DNA of 64,000 nucleotides, from positions 1-64,000 of the forward strand of contig JBMOOM010000055.1 in NCBI GenBank assembly GCA_049323275.1, read 5' to 3'. A program made the position numbers and the translations under genes. The number at the start of each line of letters is the position of its first letter. Positions within the stretch are counted from its first letter, which is position 1. Shown here one piece after another: positions 8,882 through 17,584 of this stretch. A model generated the notes under the pieces. The model ran no database searches. It saw nothing but the letters and a program-made list of their open reading frames with translations, and was not told the origin of the DNA. Origin of the DNA: Taklimakanibacter sp049323275 (GTDB taxonomy: Bacteria > Pseudomonadota > Alphaproteobacteria > Rhizobiales > Aestuariivirgaceae).

Positions 8882-10231
8882 TCAGGTGCCGTCGGCTGAT
8901 TGCCGTTGCAGGCGACCGAAAGCACCTTCTGGAAAGAACACATTGAATACCTGGCCCGCGCTCAAATCCGGCGGTGAGGCAGTCCCGTGTTCGCTGTCAT
9001 TGCGTCTGCATTTTTGAGCGATGGACTCCACCGTCAGCAGCTCCGGTTTCACCGCAACCGCAAGCAACTTGAATGCGTGCGTCCAACAGCGACGATCCGC
9101 CGGTTCGAGCAGCATCGAATTGACGAGGTGCGGCAGATCGGAAAGGCCGATTTTCGTTTTGATGGTGATTTCGTTTTTGCGGATCGTCGCCAACACCCCG
9201 AAGGCGCGGACCACATCATAAGGTGACGCCAGCGCCTCCCAGCGAATGCCGCCGACCTTTCCCGCAACTTCGTTCCAGATTGGTCCGGCCTCGACATGAT
9301 CGGAGTCTGCCAAAACGGCGTAGAAGCGTTGGCGTGCATTAGCCAGCGCCCTATCCATTTCGACAAGCTGATCCACATAAGCGTCGTATCCGAAATGAAC
9401 AGATCGGGGGCGGCTACCCGCCGCACCCCAGTTCAGATCATCCGGGGAAACGATTTTCGTTTTCCATTCTGGAGCGAGCCGCTTGGATATCGGCCCTGGC
9501 AGAAGCCGATAGAGCCGAAAGCGCGGCGCACTGGCTTTCCGCGCGGCCGCCATGACATCGCCGTCCAGTCCGAGAATCTGGCCGTCATTCCGCAGGTAGA
9601 TATCCTTGAAGCTCCGCCGCTCAAGCTGCCCCTCAGAGCTGCCAATGATCCAAACAAGCCGGATGCCGTTGGCTGCATAGAAATCCTCTCGGCGGACGAT
9701 GTTCGGAAGCTGTGTCGTCGCAAGCTGAATTTCAAAGGCGGCAGGCCCGCTGCACCAGGATGCCGCGAAAACGTCGGGGAAGGCATAGCTCGTGCCATCT
9801 ATTCCCTTGGTATAACGTTCCTGCGCGATGCCGGCTTTCTCGGCTTCGGGATCGAGCGCCAGATTCTCGCAGATCATCGCCTTGAGATTTTTATGTCGCT
9901 CGCTCTCCTGAGTGCCGTGGAATTTCTCGGCATCTATCGACCGGGCATTACGGGCATTGGCCGAAGCCCACAGGCAGTCTTTGACCTCAGTGCCGAAATG
10001 ATAGCAGTGGCGGCGGCCGTTGGTGGACTCTCGCGCATAGACAGGGTTTCGACAATCGCCACACAGCAGAAGCGGCTTGCCAGCTCTTCGCGAACGTGCT
10101 GCCTCGGCGCGCAGGTTGGTCCATTCGGTTTCTGACAGCGAATATAGATATGCCTCTGTGCGGATTGGCTGATCGGAAGCTCTCCCGTCATCTACAAATA
10201 TTGCCTCGACTGTCAGCCCGCCGATTCTCAT
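8882..10231 (-). CDS. CoiA-like / DUF6035-type predicted nuclease
   Basis: Starting at MRIGGLTVEAIFVDDG the protein has 449 residues. An N-terminal zinc-ribbon-like segment (LLCGDCRNPVYA then HCYHF) is followed by a helical stretch (ERHKNLKAMI). A restriction-endonuclease-like core follows, with PDVFAASW and AFEIQLATT as the probable metal-binding D...ExQ motif. This layout matches the CoiA competence-protein superfamily and DUF6035 proteins. CoiA-like proteins are predicted nucleases and are frequent in defence islands. The C-terminal half (about 200-449) is not recognised. It stands alone, with about 600 bases of unexplained sequence on each side. Confidence 0.65.
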   Translation of the reverse strand: MRIGGLTVEAIFVDDGRASDQPIRTEAYLYSLSETEWTNLRAEAARSRRAGKPLLLCGDCRNPVYARESTNGRRHCYHFGTEVKDCLWASANARNARSIDAEKFHGTQESERHKNLKAMICENLALDPEAEKAGIAQERYTKGIDGTSYAFPDVFAASWCSGPAAFEIQLATTQLPNIVRREDFYAANGIRLVWIIGSSEGQLERRSFKDIYLRNDGQILGLDGDVMAAARKASAPRFRLYRLLPGPISKRLAPEWKTKIVSPDDLNWGAAGSRPRSVHFGYDAYVDQLVEMDRALANARQRFYAVLADSDHVEAGPIWNEVAGKVGGIRWEALASPYDVVRAFGVLATIRKNEITIKTKIGLSDLPHLVNSMLLEPADRRCWTHAFKLLAVAVKPELLTVESIAQKCRRNDSEHGTASPPDLSAGQVFNVFFPEGAFGRLQRQSADGT

Positions 10232-10837
10232 TCTCCGATGATATGTCAGGCGTGAGCGCCTGCTAAGAGAATAGATGTTGGCACATGGCCGGGGGATGCT
10301 CGGGATCATTGCGCCCAAACCGCACTCTTGGATGACACCGTCGATATTGCAGAACTGTCTCTTAACTCGTTCCGCAAGATGTGTGCTGTAGTACAGCGTC
10401 CACTTGGCAAGGGAGGCCCGCTGCGCGCCTCCCGCTGCATCCCTCTCGCCCTATGGCACCGTACACGCGTTGAGCCTGCGCTGGGCCAGTGAACGACCCG
10501 GCAATTCATCTCGGCCAATATCGAGGTGTTGGATCGCCCTTACCAGTATCGGTACCCCTAGCATCGAGCCAGGAGCCGACATCAGAACGTATCGCCGTTC
10601 CAGCACTCGCAGGAAGATTGTGCTCTCCCTGCACCCAACACCATGGACGCGTCCACCGCCTGCAAACTACTGGTAACCGCCAGATACGCATGCTTCTCCA
10701 TAAGGGCTGCCCACTGGCGAAGGGCATTACCCGGTTGACTGCCTAGGGACGTTGGTTCGCAATTTGTTCATGGGTTCGAAAAACATGATTCTGAACATTA
10801 TCGCTGCTAAAGCTGCACGGTAAGGTGGGAGGTTTGG
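10232..10837. other. Intergenic stretch with no supported gene
   Basis: Only short frames without recognisable content. It must hold the promoters of the divergent genes at 10231 and 10838. A GGGAGG ribosome binding site lies just before 10838. Confidence 0.5.
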
Positions 10838-13816
10838 GTGGCGGATTCTCTTCAAAAGATAGGTTCAACTTGGAAGCGGTGGGATTTACATCTGCATGCA
10901 CCGGGAACGAAGTTGTCCGACAGCTATGGTGGAGCGACAGACGAAACTCTAAAGCGTTATGTTGACGAGCTCGAAGCTTCCGATGTTCAGGCTTTCGGTA
11001 TTACCGATTACTTCTCCTTCGACAGCTATTTTGCGGTTTCGGACGCCTATCGACAGTACCACCCAGAGGGCGAGAAGTTCTTCGTTCCGAATATCGAGTT
11101 TCGCCTGACTGAAACGGTTAGTTCTGACGGGCGCAACGTTCACACCCACGTGCTGATTGACCCCCACGTTGCTACGCGGGAAAAACTCGGCACCCTTTTG
11201 AGTGATTTGCACACGCACAAAACCCGTGATGGAGTGCGCCTGCGCTGCCGGGAGTTAACCTCCAAAGAAGACCACGAGCAGGCCACGGTTAGCATTACCG
11301 ACCTTAGATCAGCTCTCGCGAAAGTTTTCCCGGACGAGACTGTCTACATTATTGTCACGGCGGCAAATAACGACGGGCTTCGTGGCGTTGATAGCAAATC
11401 GCCCCGCAGCATGTCGATTTCCGACGAGCTTGATAGGGCCAGCAATGCCTTCTTCGGATCATCGAGAAATTCGGACCATTTTCTGAAAGCCGACCGCTAT
11501 GAAGACGGCTCCGAAAGCCATAAGAAGCCGGTCTATTCTGGCTCTGATGCGCACTCGTTTGAAGACCTAGCCCGCCTGTCGGGGGACGAGACCGGTTACG
11601 AGCCAACGTGGATTAAGGCCGACCTGAGGTTTCGCGGACTGCGACAGACTCTCTTTGAGCCGAAGGGCCGCGTTCATATCGGAGAACGTCCGGCGGTTTT
11701 GGAGCGACTCGATCAGGATGCGACCCGCTTTATTGCTGGGCTCAAAGTGGATCAGGTGTCGGGTTATTCCGGCAATAATGGTTCCTGGTTCAAGAACGTG
11801 AATATTCCGTTCAACCCCGAGCTTACCGCGATCATCGGCAACAAGGGCAGCGGTAAGAGCGCTATCGCCGACATCATCGGTCTTCTAGGCGAATCGCGAC
11901 AGTTCGACCATTTTTCCTTTCTGACTGACGATGCCCGGAACAGAAAGTTCAGGCAAAAGGGCTACGCAGAGAACTTTACCGGTGAGCTGCTTTGGGCGAG
12001 CGGAGCACACTCTTCAAAACGACTTGATGCCGAGGTGGATACACTCAAGCCGGAGGCCGTAAAATACCTTCCCCAAAACTACTTTGAGAGCCTTACCAAC
12101 GAGATCGAAGTCAAAGCCTTTCGTCGAAAGATCGAGGAGGTTGTATTCTCCCATGTTGAGGAATCCGATCGTATGGGGAAATCAACCTTTGCGGAGCTTG
12201 AAGAGCTCAAAACCGTTCACAGCAAGAACGATATCAGCGCCCTCAAGGTCCGGCTTCGCGAACTTAATATCGAAATCGTTGATCTGGAAAATCAGGCCGA
12301 TCCGGCAACCAAGATCCGGCTCAATGAAGAGCTAATTCAGAAGCGTGAAGAGTATCGCGTCCTTGAAAAATCGAAACCCAAGGAAGAGCCGAAGCCCGAA
12401 GGCGAAACTCCAGAGCAGCAAGTCGTAACCCGTCAGATCGAAGAAGTGAGGCAGGTTCAAGAGGATATCGAGGAGCGGGGCAAAGCTGCGGTGGAACGCA
12501 TTTCGGCGCTTAAAACGGACCTTGTGGGGCTTGGCACGCTCAAGGAAGCCCTCGCTACAATCGACACCCAGGTGAAGGAAGGCAAAGAAAAACTTCGCTC
12601 CACCTGCAAAAGTTTCGGCTTTGATATTGATGCCATTGTCTCGCACCGGATCGACACGCAACCAATAGAGGACAAAATCGCTGCGCTCCAAGTTGATGTG
12701 AAGGTGCTGGAGCTTACGAGCGGAAAGCCGTTTTCCGAGGATACCGATTTGTCGGTGCTGTCCAGCGTGCCCGATCTTCGTGCGGCATATCAGTTCCTGG
12801 CTGAAAAAATTAAAGGCTTGCAGGAAACGCTGTCCGCGCCGCAACGCAGATATCAGCGATACGTCCAGGCCCTGTCAGACGTCCAATCAAAAATGTCCGC
12901 CATTATGGGGGAGGAGGAAAGTCCGAAGCCCGGTACCATCAAGGATCTTGAGCGACGCATTCGCTATATCGAAGAAGGGCTGCCTGCTAAACTTGACGAA
13001 AGATACGAGGATCGCGACAAGATCTCGCGGTCTATATTTGAAGCAAAGACGAAGGTTCGGACTTTTTATGAAGCCCTCAAAACGAGCGTCGAAGATCGGC
13101 TGACGACAATAAATTCTGACGCGTTCATGGTTACGATTGATGCCTCTTTCGTACCATCTCATGACTTCGCCGAAGATTTCTTCGATCATTTGAACCAGTC
13201 GGCGAGTGGTCCATTCCGCGGTACTGCGCAGGGTCAAGCTGAACTTGATACCCGTACGGCGGATGTAAACTGGAATAATATCGAGAGCATCCTAGCCTTT
13301 GCCAAAAGCATAGTTGCAGATATCGCGGAGGCAGGCATCACAAAGCAGGTAAAGGACGTAAAGCGTTTATATGACCTGCTGTTCTCATTTGAATATTTTG
13401 ACGCGCGATACGAGCTTCGTCTCGGCGGGAAAAATCTAAACGAGCTATCTCCCGGTGAAAAGGGATTGCTGCTCCTGGTCTTCTATCTGCATCTCGACAT
13501 GGAGAAAACGCCGCTGATTATCGATCAGCCGGAAGACAATCTTGATAACGATAGCATATTTACTGTGCTGGCAAACTGCATCCGCGAGGCCAAGAAGACA
13601 CGGCAAGTGATTTTGGTCACGCACAATCCTAACTTGGCAGTTGGGGCAGATGCCGAGCAGGTACTTTATGTGATGTTGGATAAAGCGGCTGGCTATAAGT
13701 TTAGCTATGAATCTGGGGCTATCGAAAATCCGCGTATTAATGATGCTATTGTGAGGATACTTGAGGGTTCGAAGCCAGCGTTTGTGCAACGCCGTCTTGC
13801 GTACCAGATTAAGTAG
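10838..13816 (+). CDS. TrlF-type PHP-domain / SMC-like AAA ATPase
   Basis: A 992-residue protein starting at GTG after GGGAGG. The N-terminus is a PHP phosphoesterase-like domain (WDLHLHAPGTK, AFGITDYF, HTHVLIDP). An ATPase split by a long coiled coil follows, with Walker A GNKGSGKS at 334-341, Glu/Lys-rich coiled coils at about 440-560 and 640-760, the signature LSPGEKG near 870 and Walker B PLIIDQPEDNLDND near 890. This is the architecture of the proteins called TrlF in current annotation, related to SMC/RecN-like defence ATPases. The PHP domain probably cleaves a phosphate ester or nucleic acid under ATPase control. No partner gene is coupled to it. It is more AT-rich than the core genes, consistent with horizontal origin. 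Confidence 0.78.
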   Translation: MADSLQKIGSTWKRWDLHLHAPGTKLSDSYGGATDETLKRYVDELEASDVQAFGITDYFSFDSYFAVSDAYRQYHPEGEKFFVPNIEFRLTETVSSDGRNVHTHVLIDPHVATREKLGTLLSDLHTHKTRDGVRLRCRELTSKEDHEQATVSITDLRSALAKVFPDETVYIIVTAANNDGLRGVDSKSPRSMSISDELDRASNAFFGSSRNSDHFLKADRYEDGSESHKKPVYSGSDAHSFEDLARLSGDETGYEPTWIKADLRFRGLRQTLFEPKGRVHIGERPAVLERLDQDATRFIAGLKVDQVSGYSGNNGSWFKNVNIPFNPELTAIIGNKGSGKSAIADIIGLLGESRQFDHFSFLTDDARNRKFRQKGYAENFTGELLWASGAHSSKRLDAEVDTLKPEAVKYLPQNYFESLTNEIEVKAFRRKIEEVVFSHVEESDRMGKSTFAELEELKTVHSKNDISALKVRLRELNIEIVDLENQADPATKIRLNEELIQKREEYRVLEKSKPKEEPKPEGETPEQQVVTRQIEEVRQVQEDIEERGKAAVERISALKTDLVGLGTLKEALATIDTQVKEGKEKLRSTCKSFGFDIDAIVSHRIDTQPIEDKIAALQVDVKVLELTSGKPFSEDTDLSVLSSVPDLRAAYQFLAEKIKGLQETLSAPQRRYQRYVQALSDVQSKMSAIMGEEESPKPGTIKDLERRIRYIEEGLPAKLDERYEDRDKISRSIFEAKTKVRTFYEALKTSVEDRLTTINSDAFMVTIDASFVPSHDFAEDFFDHLNQSASGPFRGTAQGQAELDTRTADVNWNNIESILAFAKSIVADIAEAGITKQVKDVKRLYDLLFSFEYFDARYELRLGGKNLNELSPGEKGLLLLVFYLHLDMEKTPLIIDQPEDNLDNDSIFTVLANCIREAKKTRQVILVTHNPNLAVGADAEQVLYVMLDKAAGYKFSYESGAIENPRINDAIVRILEGSKPAFVQRRLAYQIK

Positions 13817-14124
13817 CTCTCCGCTCGATGGACCTCTTCATGCTGTCGTGGCCGAGCCCGTAGATTGTGGTTTTAGTCCCATCCCAGACGTCTCGCGGTC
13901 ACCACTATTGGCGTGGGCGGCGTTCTTTGCTAATTGGGCTATTCAACAAGCGTTGCACTTCCGTCTCGACGCGAAAGTCCTGCCACACCAAACCTGTCAT
14001 GCGGAGAAGCGATGCAAGCTTTTCCGCGTGCAACAAAACCTCGCTCACCGCCATAGGAGAAGCGCCTTAACGAGGATCGTTCCTGCGGCGAACGTTTCTG
14101 CGTCGTCCTTCTGATAGCCACGGA
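13817..14124. other. Intergenic stretch, possible gene debris
   Basis: Nothing certain. On the minus strand a 29-codon frame beginning at 14135 (MFLIRGYQKDD...) faintly resembles the end of a RelE/HigB-type toxin, but is too short to call. Confidence 0.3.
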
Positions 14125-14580
14125 TCAGGAACATGCGTCCCGAGGGAGTGGCGCGCCAGAAATCGCAATGCGCAGGATTGTTAAACCCCGCGCAACTTCC
14201 TCGCCTTGCGGCGCAAGCCAACATTCGATCAGTCCGCCAACTTCACGCGGCTGAATGGCTTCGCGTGTCGGAAGCCGAAATGGCGGCCAGACCGTCTTCC
14301 CAACCACAGCCTTTTCCAGAGCGCGCTCGAGCGCGGTCAGCTCCGGCGTCTTAAGATCACCCTCAAGCCAGTAGTCGAACCGATACCGGCCATTCGGAAC
14401 CTGCGCAGGCGAGTTCTGGGGGAGCGGAGCAACCAGATTGCACCAACGCTCGAATGCACCGCGCACGAACCGAGCTTGCGTGTCTCCCTCTGCAGGCTCA
14501 TCCACCAAGCCGACCATGCGCAGGATATCAAGTGCCTTCGCCAGCGTCAGGGTTGTTTCACCACGTTCGAAAGCCGCCAT
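14125..14580 (-). pseudogene. Probable 5'-truncated XRE-type regulator
   Basis: The frame begins MAAFERGETTLTLAKALDILRMVGL, which looks like the second half of an XRE helix-turn-helix (usually preceded by the LS.. recognition helix) with the first helices missing. Upstream sequence in the same frame does not restore them. The rest, about 120 residues including RYRFDYWLEGDLKTPEL and GGLIECWLAP, is an unrecognised domain. I infer a decayed regulator; the alternative is a short intact protein of unknown family. Confidence 0.4.
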
Positions 14581-14894
14581 CGGCGGCTCCGATCTGGCGG
14601 GCGGATTATGGGGGTAGCCTTCTCCACCTGTCGCTTTAGCTGTTTGAATGGCTGGTCTATGGCCAAGTGGTGTGATTTAATAATAGCAAATTGGCTAACT
14701 AGGAAGATCTGGAGGAAGGCCATCGCAGCCAAGGCTTGCTCGCATCCGTCGGCCAGACGTCGGCCAACCTGCTACGGGCGCGCTGAAACAAGGCGAGCCG
14801 TAGAGGTGACTCGCTGCATTCCTCAGGATAGCGAAGGCGCGGTTCGTGAACGAGTACGGTGGCTTTTCTTTGTCTCCATCAATATTTAGGGACG
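14581..14894. other. Intergenic stretch upstream of the dioxygenase operon
   Basis: No supported gene. It should contain the promoter of the operon starting at 14895. Confidence 0.4.
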
Positions 14895-15581
14895 ATGATT
14901 GTGCTCGACACGGTTGTTACCGGTTCCTCGCCGCTCCTGACCGCACTGAGCAAGCGCGGCTGGGTCTGTCATGTGGCTGAAGGGATGGGGGCCGACACCG
15001 TCATCAACGAAATCCGCCGACTAGGTCAACTTTTCGGTACGCGGGCTGCCGGCCGTACCGGTGCACTTGAGGAAGTTGTTTGTCCTCAAACGGCCACGAG
15101 TGCCCATCCTCGATCCTTAAGCGCTCGCTACGGGCTGAATGCCCTCCCTTTGCACGTCGAACTCAGTCATCGACCGCGCCCCTGCCGTTACCTACTTTTG
15201 GGATGCATTGAACCCGGATCGTCGAGCACGGGGACGAAGTTGCTCGATTGGCGAACCCTTGGCTTTACAGCTGATGAGCTTGACCTGCTCGAAACTGCTC
15301 CAATCCTTGTACGAACCGGCCGGCGTTCCTTTTACTCGACAATCCTATCCGCCGATCACACTTTCCTGCGATACGATCCTGGCTGTCTCGAGGCGGTTGA
15401 TGATCGCGGACAAGCAGCTTTGCGGCTGGTCGAGCATCGGCTGGTCAACGGCGTCCTGGAGGTCCACCAGTGGCACCGTGGCGACGTCTTGATCATTGAC
15501 AACTGGCGTATGTTGCACGGGCGCGGCCCTTCGAAAGTCGGCTCAGGCCGACGCATAGTTAGGATTCTTGTTAATGCCTGA
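14895..15581 (+). CDS. TauD/TfdA-like Fe(II)/2-oxoglutarate dioxygenase
   Basis: Starting at MIVLDTVVTG after AGGGAC the protein has 228 residues. The iron ligands are visible as H87-V-E89 in LHVELSHRPRPCRY, in the HxE form used by clavaminate synthase-like and AsnO-like enzymes, and the distal H208 in RMLHGRGPS. The arginine that would bind the 2-oxoglutarate carboxylate follows in RRIVRIL. The enzyme should hydroxylate or otherwise oxidise a small molecule or a macromolecule; the substrate is unknown. It is shorter than most TauD enzymes (about 280), lacking some N-terminal elements. It overlaps the next gene by 8 bases and heads a four-frame overlapping operon with predicted nucleases, an unusual place for such an enzyme. 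Confidence 0.72.
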   Translation: MIVLDTVVTGSSPLLTALSKRGWVCHVAEGMGADTVINEIRRLGQLFGTRAAGRTGALEEVVCPQTATSAHPRSLSARYGLNALPLHVELSHRPRPCRYLLLGCIEPGSSSTGTKLLDWRTLGFTADELDLLETAPILVRTGRRSFYSTILSADHTFLRYDPGCLEAVDDRGQAALRLVEHRLVNGVLEVHQWHRGDVLIIDNWRMLHGRGPSKVGSGRRIVRILVNA

Positions 15582-16512
15582 CGACGTTTTCATTGCGATC
15601 AACGGTGACGCTCTTCATACAAAGTCAAAGGTCTACATTGGCCGCGCGCTGGCTAGAAAGGGCGCTGGCAATCTCGACGAATATCAGCTCTGGGCTTCGC
15701 TTGCGCTCGAACTCTTAGGCAAGGCCGCGCTAGCACGCACGCACCCGAGCCTCGTGGTCGATCCGACTCACTGGCCGTCACTGTTCGTCGCCGCTGGCAT
15801 CAATGTTACAACCGATGTGAAGACAATCATCGCTAAGACATTGTTTGAACGCCTTGCACATCTTGTTCCGAAGTTTGACAAGACTATCCAAAAATTCTGC
15901 CAAGACATCGCAGAACGCCGCAACGCAGAGCTTCACTCAGCCGATCTCCCATTCCGGACCATGCGCCTCGATGCATGGGAAGCGAGATACTGGCATGCCT
16001 GTGACACCATTCTTCACCAGATGGGATCTTCGCTGGAGCAATGGCTAGGTGCGGCAGACTCGAAAGCTCCGCGCAATTTGCTCGATGAAGCGGAAAAGGC
16101 GCTCGATGCCGCAGTAAAACTTCGCGTTGAGGCCGCCAAAGAACAGTTCGAGGCGTTGAAGAAGGCGGAACGGGATCGCCTCGGGACAGAGGCTGAGCTA
16201 CGGGAGCCACAGCATCAGACAGGCCTGTTTGTGGGAAGCTATGACGAGATTTGGACGCAGAGATGTCCTGCCTGCGAGTGCCGCGCATTCATGACGGGCG
16301 AGCAGACGGGCGAAAAGGTCAGCGAAGAACGCGACGAGCAAGCAATCTGGGAGATAGTTGACCGCGAATTTGTCGGCGAAGAGTTCCGCTGCCCTACTTG
16401 TGAACTGACGCTTTTGGGAAGCGACGAGATCGACGCGGCCGGTCTGGATTATGTTCACGAGGATCAACAGGAGCGTGAGATGGAGTACGAACCTGACTAT
16501 GGCAACGACTGA
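15574..16512 (+). CDS. HEPN-domain protein with C-terminal zinc ribbon
   Basis: A 312-residue protein not assigned to a named family. The N-terminal helical region (about 15-170) contains R116-N-A-E-L-H121, the Rx4H motif of HEPN ribonuclease domains, in ERRNAELHSADLPF. A Lys/Glu/Ala coiled coil follows (about 170-205). The C-terminus has two cysteine pairs, CPAC at 231-234 (with another Cys at 236) and CPTC at 273-276, separated by an acidic helix, so a zinc ribbon is likely. Such proteins often act as RNases or sensors in defence systems. Its start lies within the end of the dioxygenase gene and its end overlaps the next ORF, implying coupled translation. Confidence 0.62.
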   Translation: MPDDVFIAINGDALHTKSKVYIGRALARKGAGNLDEYQLWASLALELLGKAALARTHPSLVVDPTHWPSLFVAAGINVTTDVKTIIAKTLFERLAHLVPKFDKTIQKFCQDIAERRNAELHSADLPFRTMRLDAWEARYWHACDTILHQMGSSLEQWLGAADSKAPRNLLDEAEKALDAAVKLRVEAAKEQFEALKKAERDRLGTEAELREPQHQTGLFVGSYDEIWTQRCPACECRAFMTGEQTGEKVSEERDEQAIWEIVDREFVGEEFRCPTCELTLLGSDEIDAAGLDYVHEDQQEREMEYEPDYGND

Positions 16513-16660
16513 AACGCTAACGCTCCCTGATCAACCGGACATCGGTCGTCCTGCAATGGTAATCGACGTTTCTTCGTACTATCAATTGAAGCGATTGCCG
16601 CGCCTAAGAGTACCGGTGGCGTTTGGCCGTTACGCGACGATTGTGGAGACTGCCCAGTGA
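16499..16660 (+). CDS. Small 53-residue ORF coupled between HEPN and GIY-YIG genes
   Basis: ATG at 16499 lies inside the end of the HEPN gene, and the TGA overlaps the GTG start of the GIY-YIG gene (GTGA). The product, MATTETLTLPDQPDIGRP and onward, has no recognisable domain and no membrane segment. Perfect spacing on both sides favours a real coupled gene or a translational bridge, but a chance frame is possible. Confidence 0.4.
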   Translation: MATTETLTLPDQPDIGRPAMVIDVSSYYQLKRLPRLRVPVAFGRYATIVETAQ

Positions 16661-17547
16661 CTGGTCGACGGAGAGGGGAGAAGCTAATTCTGCATTTCGT
16701 CGACGGTACTCCCGAAGGACTTATCCAAGCGGAATTGATGAACTGGTCGGGGAGCATTCTGAGGGTACCTCGTGCTCAGTTGGCTGAGGCGTTGTCGCTT
16801 CAGGAGGCGGGCGCGCCTGGAGTGTACGTGCTGATGGGGGATATCGATGGAGAAGCAACAGCATACATCGGCGAGACCGACGAAATTAGGACGCGGATTA
16901 AGACCCATGATCAACAGAGGACGTGGTGGTCGTCCGCAGTCTTTATCACTGCAAGTACTCAACTGAATAAGGCATCCGTACAGTATCTCGAATCTCGCCT
17001 AATAGAGGTAGCAAAGCGCGTTAAGCGCGTTAAGCTTGCCAATGGGCAGGCCCCGACTCTCCCAACCTTGAGTAAATCTGACGAAGATGCCTTGGAGACC
17101 TTTCTTGAGAATCTGTGGTTGGTTCTCCCCGCACTGAGGGTTGATTTTTTCTTGGAGATGACTCGCCCTGCCGTTCAGGCGTCACATGACCCTCAGTTTG
17201 TACTCTTGAATTCTCAAGGCGAAACCGCGGCAACTGCATTTATTCACGATGGTGAATTTATCGTTCGGCAGGGTTCATCAACGATCGCGAAGTCAGGGGA
17301 ACTTTTGCCGAATAGCTATTTTGAAAGCTTGCAGGCGAGATTGCTGAAAAGCGGTGTGGTGAAGCTCGACGGCGGTCGGGGAGTTTTCACGGCCAATACG
17401 GCATTTCAGAGCGCTAATTCGGCAGCCGCAATAATCTCTGGTACTTCAGAACTGGGAACTGTTCAGTGGAAGCTCAAGGGTTCAGACAGGACTTATCAGG
17501 ATTGGGAGGCGGAACAACTGGCAGCCAAGGAAGAAGGCCCGGAATGA
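16657..17547 (+). CDS. GIY-YIG nuclease domain protein with DUF4357
   Basis: A 296-residue protein starting at GTG within the preceding stop. After a short N-terminal strand region (FVDGTPEGLIQAELMNW) comes a GIY-YIG fold with GVYVL near residue 52 and AYIGETDEI near 68, the two strands that carry the catalytic tyrosines. The C-terminus ends with a DUF4357 module (FTANTAFQSANSAAAIISG then VQWKLKG and TYQDWE). This combination recurs in bacterial defence neighbourhoods and next to restriction systems, where it is predicted to cut DNA. It is the last gene of the overlapping operon and converges on the AddA-like gene. Confidence 0.82.
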   Translation: MTGRRRGEKLILHFVDGTPEGLIQAELMNWSGSILRVPRAQLAEALSLQEAGAPGVYVLMGDIDGEATAYIGETDEIRTRIKTHDQQRTWWSSAVFITASTQLNKASVQYLESRLIEVAKRVKRVKLANGQAPTLPTLSKSDEDALETFLENLWLVLPALRVDFFLEMTRPAVQASHDPQFVLLNSQGETAATAFIHDGEFIVRQGSSTIAKSGELLPNSYFESLQARLLKSGVVKLDGGRGVFTANTAFQSANSAAAIISGTSELGTVQWKLKGSDRTYQDWEAEQLAAKEEGPE

Positions 17548-17584
17548 AGGTGCGCAACATCTTGAGAATGAAGGTACGATTATC

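Noticed and set aside
8366..8943. Two overlapping minus-strand frames right of the tRNA
   Set aside because: No recognisable domain, unusual Cys/Ser composition and no clear starts.
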